64,000 nt of DNA, from positions 15,397-79,396 of the forward strand of contig CAYYMM010000006.1 of NCBI GenBank assembly GCA_964472395.1. The letters run 5' to 3'. This DNA is from CALFER01 sp964472395. Its GTDB lineage: Bacteria; CSSED10-310; CALFER01. Positions 60,306 to 64,000 of this stretch are shown here, piece by piece (positions within the stretch are counted from its first letter, which is position 1; each line of letters starts with the position of its first letter). The notes beneath the pieces are model-generated. The model made no database searches, was not told the origin of the DNA, and saw only the letters and a program-made list of their open reading frames with translations. A program made the position numbers and the translations under genes.

Positions 60306-62162
60306 ATGATCCACCGAGCGAGAAATCTCATGGGATTCGCCGTTGTATCGATATGGGCAGTCTCCCTGCACGCCGGATGGACTCAAGGGCCGTCCTTACA
60401 GGTCCCAGTCATGGACAATGCTGCTGCAGTCTGGGGAGGTTATCTTTATTCTTTCGGTGGAGGGGATTCGGGATCACTGCATGTAGTTCAGAAGATTTCC
60501 ATACAGGGAGGGGATCAGTGGGAGTTGGCCCAGGGTAATCCCTCTCTCCCGATGTCACCCTTCGACGGCGCTGTTTCTTGGAATCGCTTCTTCATCCTTT
60601 CGAATACAACGGGATCCCAGACGCGATCTCTCCATATTTATGATTTCTACGCGAATGCATGGACATTCCGTCCCCTGCCCGTCATTGTGCCGGATCTGTA
60701 CGGAGTGGCGTCAGTCGCATTGAATGGGCTAGTCTGGTTTGCTGGTGGAGCGCTGGAAGTCGGAAGCGGAACTCAGCGAACGCTGTTCAGCTATGACTAC
60801 CCCGACAACGCATGGATCCGGAAGTCCGACATGCATCAGGCTCGGAATCTTTTCTGTTTTTTTGCCGCTCAGAACAGACTCTGGGTTGTCGGAGGACAGA
60901 GTTATGGGCAATCTCTTTCGAGCGTCGAACAATATGATCCTCAAACCAATCTATGGACGCAGGATCCATCCGTCTTTGCTCCTGCTCCGGTAACGGTTTG
61001 GGGAGCGGCCGGGGCCGAACTCGGGGGGAAATTCTACGTGATCGGTGGTGTGCAGGACGGAATGGTCACAAATGAAGTTCTGATATACGATATTGCCTCC
61101 AACACATGGTCAGAAGGTGAGTCATTGATTGCGGGTCGATATCGAACGGATGCGGCGGCATCCGACACTCGGATCTTTCTAGCCGGTGGAAGTGCCAGTC
61201 AGTTTACCCCATCATCGATGTTTCAGGTCTATACAGCCTCTTCGTTCACATCAACGCCAACCCCGCTCGCTGTGACTGCAACACCTCAACCCACATCAAC
61301 CAGTACACAATCGACATGGACACCGTCTCCCACAGCCTTGCCAGCCTGTGATCTTCGTGGAGTTGATCTGGAAATCTCCTCGAACTATTTCATGCCAGGC
61401 ATGGAATGCTTCCTGACAGCATATGTGTGCAACACCGGAGTGTTGTTGAAATCGACACCGCTGTTCGTGATTCTGGAAGCCGGCGGTTCTTATTTCTTTT
61501 TTCCGACATGGCAGTCTGCGATGGACTTTTATGAGTTTGATATGCGATCCGGCCTGACGATTGTACCGATTCTCGAACCGTTCTTCTGGCCCGACATCGA
61601 CGGATCTGCTGAGGGGCTTAGATTCTATGGTGCTATTACGGATATGACCATATCGACGATTCTGGGTGTGTTTGATGTTGTGGAATTCGGGTACGGCACA
61701 GGAATGACCCCGACACCATCCGACACACCATGGCCGACCGCAACATTTGGTATCCCGACAGAAACGCCGGGATCTGAACCGACGTCCACTCCGCAGCCCG
61801 GAGCACGCATGAACGTGCTCCCCGGCGAAGATTCGGGGAACATCCCGGGTAAGGGATGCAGTGACGACTGGATCTATTGCTTCGAACTCGTACCAACAGG
61901 GTCACAAACAGATTACAACATGGTAGCGCGGGTCGAGAACACCGGAACCCAGAATCTTGTCGTTGAGTATCGTCAGATTTCCGGTGATTGGGCAGTGTTT
62001 GATCTCGAATCGTCAGGAGCGACGCTATTGCCCGGCACATTCACCGACGTACGGGTTCGTTTTTCGCCTGACGGGATTGATGATTTCGAGGCGGTTGTGT
62101 CGATAGAAGGGTCCGACACCTCGACACAATCGCTCGTGTGTATCGGTCGTGGAACCCCTTAA
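60306..62162 (+). CDS. Exported kelch-repeat protein with Thr/Pro linkers
   Basis: 618 residues. Signal peptide at about 1-25 (FAVVSIWAVSLHA). Kelch-type blades to about 310: AAVWGGYLYSFGGGD, GLVWFAGGALE, RLWVVGGQSYG, GKFYVIGGVQDG and RIFLAGGSA, giving a beta-propeller. A Thr/Pro/Ser linker (about 315-345), a beta-rich domain, a second linker (about 467-498) and a C-terminal Ig-like domain (VRVENTGTQNLVV-type, FTDVRVRFSPDG) follow. Likely displayed at the surface. The linkers resemble that of the PilW-like protein. Translation start is masked by the ugd terminator stem. Confidence 0.78.
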   Translation: MIHRARNLMGFAVVSIWAVSLHAGWTQGPSLQVPVMDNAAAVWGGYLYSFGGGDSGSLHVVQKISIQGGDQWELAQGNPSLPMSPFDGAVSWNRFFILSNTTGSQTRSLHIYDFYANAWTFRPLPVIVPDLYGVASVALNGLVWFAGGALEVGSGTQRTLFSYDYPDNAWIRKSDMHQARNLFCFFAAQNRLWVVGGQSYGQSLSSVEQYDPQTNLWTQDPSVFAPAPVTVWGAAGAELGGKFYVIGGVQDGMVTNEVLIYDIASNTWSEGESLIAGRYRTDAAASDTRIFLAGGSASQFTPSSMFQVYTASSFTSTPTPLAVTATPQPTSTSTQSTWTPSPTALPACDLRGVDLEISSNYFMPGMECFLTAYVCNTGVLLKSTPLFVILEAGGSYFFFPTWQSAMDFYEFDMRSGLTIVPILEPFFWPDIDGSAEGLRFYGAITDMTISTILGVFDVVEFGYGTGMTPTPSDTPWPTATFGIPTETPGSEPTSTPQPGARMNVLPGEDSGNIPGKGCSDDWIYCFELVPTGSQTDYNMVARVENTGTQNLVVEYRQISGDWAVFDLESSGATLLPGTFTDVRVRFSPDGIDDFEAVVSIEGSDTSTQSLVCIGRGTP

Positions 62163-62187
62163 ATCCCGTACATGCATCGGGAATTTT
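62163..62187 (+). terminator. Weak terminator after the kelch gene
   Basis: TCCCG (62164-62168), a 9-nt loop containing ATGCAT, CGGGA (62178-62182), then ATTTT. The stem is short; termination may be partial. The pseudokinase gene starts 97 bp after the kelch stop. Confidence 0.35.
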
Positions 62188-62258
62188 AATACCGGACTGG
62201 TCCTTCTCGAGATACATTTCGATTGATTCAAGTGTTCGATCATCGTATCTTAGAGGGG

Positions 62259-64000
62259 ATGTCGGCACATTCCAAGCGCTGCCCAAATTGTCTGAAAAGC
62301 ATGCCGCTCGTTCGTCGGCGATGTCCGTACTGCCGTGCAGAACTCCCGATCGGGGAAGACACGCTTTCATTGGAAGCCATTTTTCTGCAGGAGAGACTGG
62401 CCGGTCGATTTGAAATCGTATCCACCTGTGCGCAGTCTCAGCATTCAGCCGTTTATCTCGCCAATGATCTCATTCTCGAACGTCAGGTCATCATCAAGGT
62501 GTTGCAGTTCCCGGATTCGACTCCGTCGGAGATCCTGCGTAGATGGGAACAGAACGCCAGGCGCGACACTCGTCTCGATCATCCCAATGTGCTGAGGAAT
62601 TATACGTTCGGGCAGATCGGCACCCTTTACTATTTTATATCCGAGTACTACTCACTGGCGTTCCTGGACCAAAGACTTCGGGATGGAAAACCGCTTCCGC
62701 TCAATGAAGCATTGATCATCATTCAATCGGTTGCCCGAGCGGCGCAGGCGGCACATGATTTGGGGATTGCCCATCACCGGTTGAAGCCGAGTAACATCAC
62801 CAGCCCGGTGGACGGTTTTTGTCAGGTTCTCGATTTTGCATCATCGCGAGGGTCGTTGAACGCCATCGCAAAGAAACCATGGTCTCCGGGTCTGGAAGAC
62901 CCCGCGTATCTCGCACCAGAACAACTCGAAAGCGGAATCAGCGATGCCGGATCCGACCAATATGCGATGGGGATCATTCTGTTCGAGATGCTGACCGGTA
63001 AGCGACCATTTGGTCTGAATGGAGAAGATTCCGCGCTTCAACGTCTGGCAGAACCCCCTCCCCGCATTTCGGATTTCAATCCATCAATTCCGAAAGAAGT
63101 CGATGCAATATGCATGAAGGCCATGCAGCTCGATCCGTCTTCCCGGTATGAAGACTGCAGAGAACTCGCAAACTCCGTTGAATCGCTCGACCCGGAACTA
63201 TCGGCTGTCGTACCACACACGACCAGTTCCACAAATGGCGAATCACTCGGCCAGCTTCTGATCCAGGCCAGAAAATGCGAAAAAAATCGAGAATATCGGA
63301 AGGCGATTCTGCTGTGTGAACGTGCATTGATCCTTTCACCCTATGATGTTGCAGTGACCGATCTACTTGCACGTCTCCAGAAGAATCTTGAACGTTCACT
63401 CGATGTTCGGGCACTCATCAACAAGGGTATTTCAGCTTTTTATGAGCAACGTTTGGAGAACGCTCTGACGGTATTGAATCGTGCCCGGCAACTCGACAAG
63501 GACAATCCGGAAATCATTCGGTTGACCCATGAGATTCTACAGGAGCAGGAGCGATCACGGCTGATCCGTGTTTTGCTCGAGACAGCCAACCTGGATGTCT
63601 CACAAAAAGCACTGACTCAGGCGATGGCAAAAGTGGTCCGGATTCTCGAAATCGACCCCTCCAATAAACATGCCCACCAACTGAAAGCGCAAATCGAAGC
63701 CGGGATTGAAGAGAAAGCAACCGGGAGCGTCATGGTTTCCCAAGCGGAAACTGCTTTCAAGAACGGTCAGATCGATGATGCCCTCGAAATTCTGGAACGG
63801 GTCATGAAGTGCGATCCTTCCAATCCTGCTGCTCTGTCTCTGTATAATCAGATAATCGACTGGGAAAAAAGTGAACAGATCTCAACGCTGAAGACCTTGT
63901 TCGAAAAACAGATGCAGAGTGAGAGTTTTCGCGAAGCCATCGACACCGTGAATCGGATCCGGAAATTTGACGAAAGTCTTGCGTTCAAACTGCTTAAACA
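62259..64000 (+). CDS. Zinc-ribbon pseudokinase with TPR tail (3' truncated by window)
   Basis: At least 580 residues, open to the window end. An N-terminal CPNC...CPYC (8-11, 22-25) is a zinc ribbon. A protein-kinase fold follows (about 50-300): Lys80 in VIIKVL, DFA (192-194) for DFG, and YLAPEQL (218-223). The glycine loop is lost (FEIVSTCAQSQHSAVYLA), and the catalytic HRD is HHR (HHRLKPSNI, Arg174 for Asp), so it should not phosphorylate. TPR-like repeats follow, e.g. KAILLCERALILSPYD and ALTVLNRARQLDKDNPE. ATG 62259 is preferred although GAGGGG abuts it; GTG 62232 is the alternative. Confidence 0.8.
   Translation, partial: MSAHSKRCPNCLKSMPLVRRRCPYCRAELPIGEDTLSLEAIFLQERLAGRFEIVSTCAQSQHSAVYLANDLILERQVIIKVLQFPDSTPSEILRRWEQNARRDTRLDHPNVLRNYTFGQIGTLYYFISEYYSLAFLDQRLRDGKPLPLNEALIIIQSVARAAQAAHDLGIAHHRLKPSNITSPVDGFCQVLDFASSRGSLNAIAKKPWSPGLEDPAYLAPEQLESGISDAGSDQYAMGIILFEMLTGKRPFGLNGEDSALQRLAEPPPRISDFNPSIPKEVDAICMKAMQLDPSSRYEDCRELANSVESLDPELSAVVPHTTSSTNGESLGQLLIQARKCEKNREYRKAILLCERALILSPYDVAVTDLLARLQKNLERSLDVRALINKGISAFYEQRLENALTVLNRARQLDKDNPEIIRLTHEILQEQERSRLIRVLLETANLDVSQKALTQAMAKVVRILEIDPSNKHAHQLKAQIEAGIEEKATGSVMVSQAETAFKNGQIDDALEILERVMKCDPSNPAALSLYNQIIDWEKSEQISTLKTLFEKQMQSESFREAIDTVNRIRKFDESLAFKLLK

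Noticed and set aside
1..64000. CRISPR array, tRNA, rRNA, insertion sequence or prophage
   Set aside because: No regularly spaced repeats, no cloverleaf or rRNA segments and no transposase or phage genes were seen when reading the window.

Overview
The window is about 64 kb of gene-dense bacterial chromosome of roughly 50% GC. No gap between genes exceeds 300 bp. I see no tRNA, rRNA, CRISPR array, insertion sequence or prophage. Lipoprotein signals, prepilin-type proteins, GT-C glycosyltransferases and a UDP-glucose dehydrogenase suggest a diderm. Surface proteins with Thr/Pro linkers, a sigma-54 activator, a pseudokinase and a PP2C phosphatase suggest an environmental, probably uncultured lineage. 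I cannot name the phylum.

Layout. 1-2710: end of a pyrimidine operon (pyrR end, pyrB, pyrC, small membrane protein). 2870-8976: a four-gene operon in the usual minor-pilin order (FimT/GspH-like, PilV-like, PilW-like, PilX-like), preceded by a good sigma-54 promoter match. 8973-15821 (minus): an adenosine-specific kinase and an envelope operon holding a beta-propeller protein, two paralogues of an unnamed family (one with a ComEA-type HhH domain) and a large Big_5/lamin-tail lipoprotein. 15893-19987 (minus): fabG, a GlnD-like nucleotidyltransferase and a small partner. 20085-23125 (plus): yceD-rpmF-plsX-fabD-acpP. 23206-24709: tsaE-tsaD. 24948-25697: a second sigma-54 promoter match and comEA-ssb. 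25776-34525 (minus): ribF, rpiB, dCMP deaminase, nrdR, a sigma-54 activator lacking the usual N-terminal modules, a PP2C phosphatase and a UvrD-type helicase. 34697-41389: a secreted small protein, a DegT aminotransferase, queH, tldD/pmbA, a methyltransferase and an orphan. 41612-64000 (plus): GT-C protein, a membrane pyrophosphatase with an extracytoplasmic PKD domain, GT4, an Rsh/SpoT protein with a decayed synthetase, a SuhB-type phosphatase, two paralogous giant GT-C proteins, rqcH, ugd, a kelch surface protein and a pseudokinase cut by the window end.

How it fits together. The best functional story is a type IV pilus / DNA-uptake theme: minor pilins, ComEA and a tail-less SSB, with sigma-54-type promoters in front of both the pilin operon and comEA-ssb, and a sigma-54 activator in the same window. 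A second theme is envelope glycan building (GT-C proteins, GT4, Ugd, DegT). The most unusual single gene is the lipoprotein-PKD-pyrophosphatase fusion. The least described system is the propeller / paralogue pair / HhH / Big_5 lipoprotein operon.
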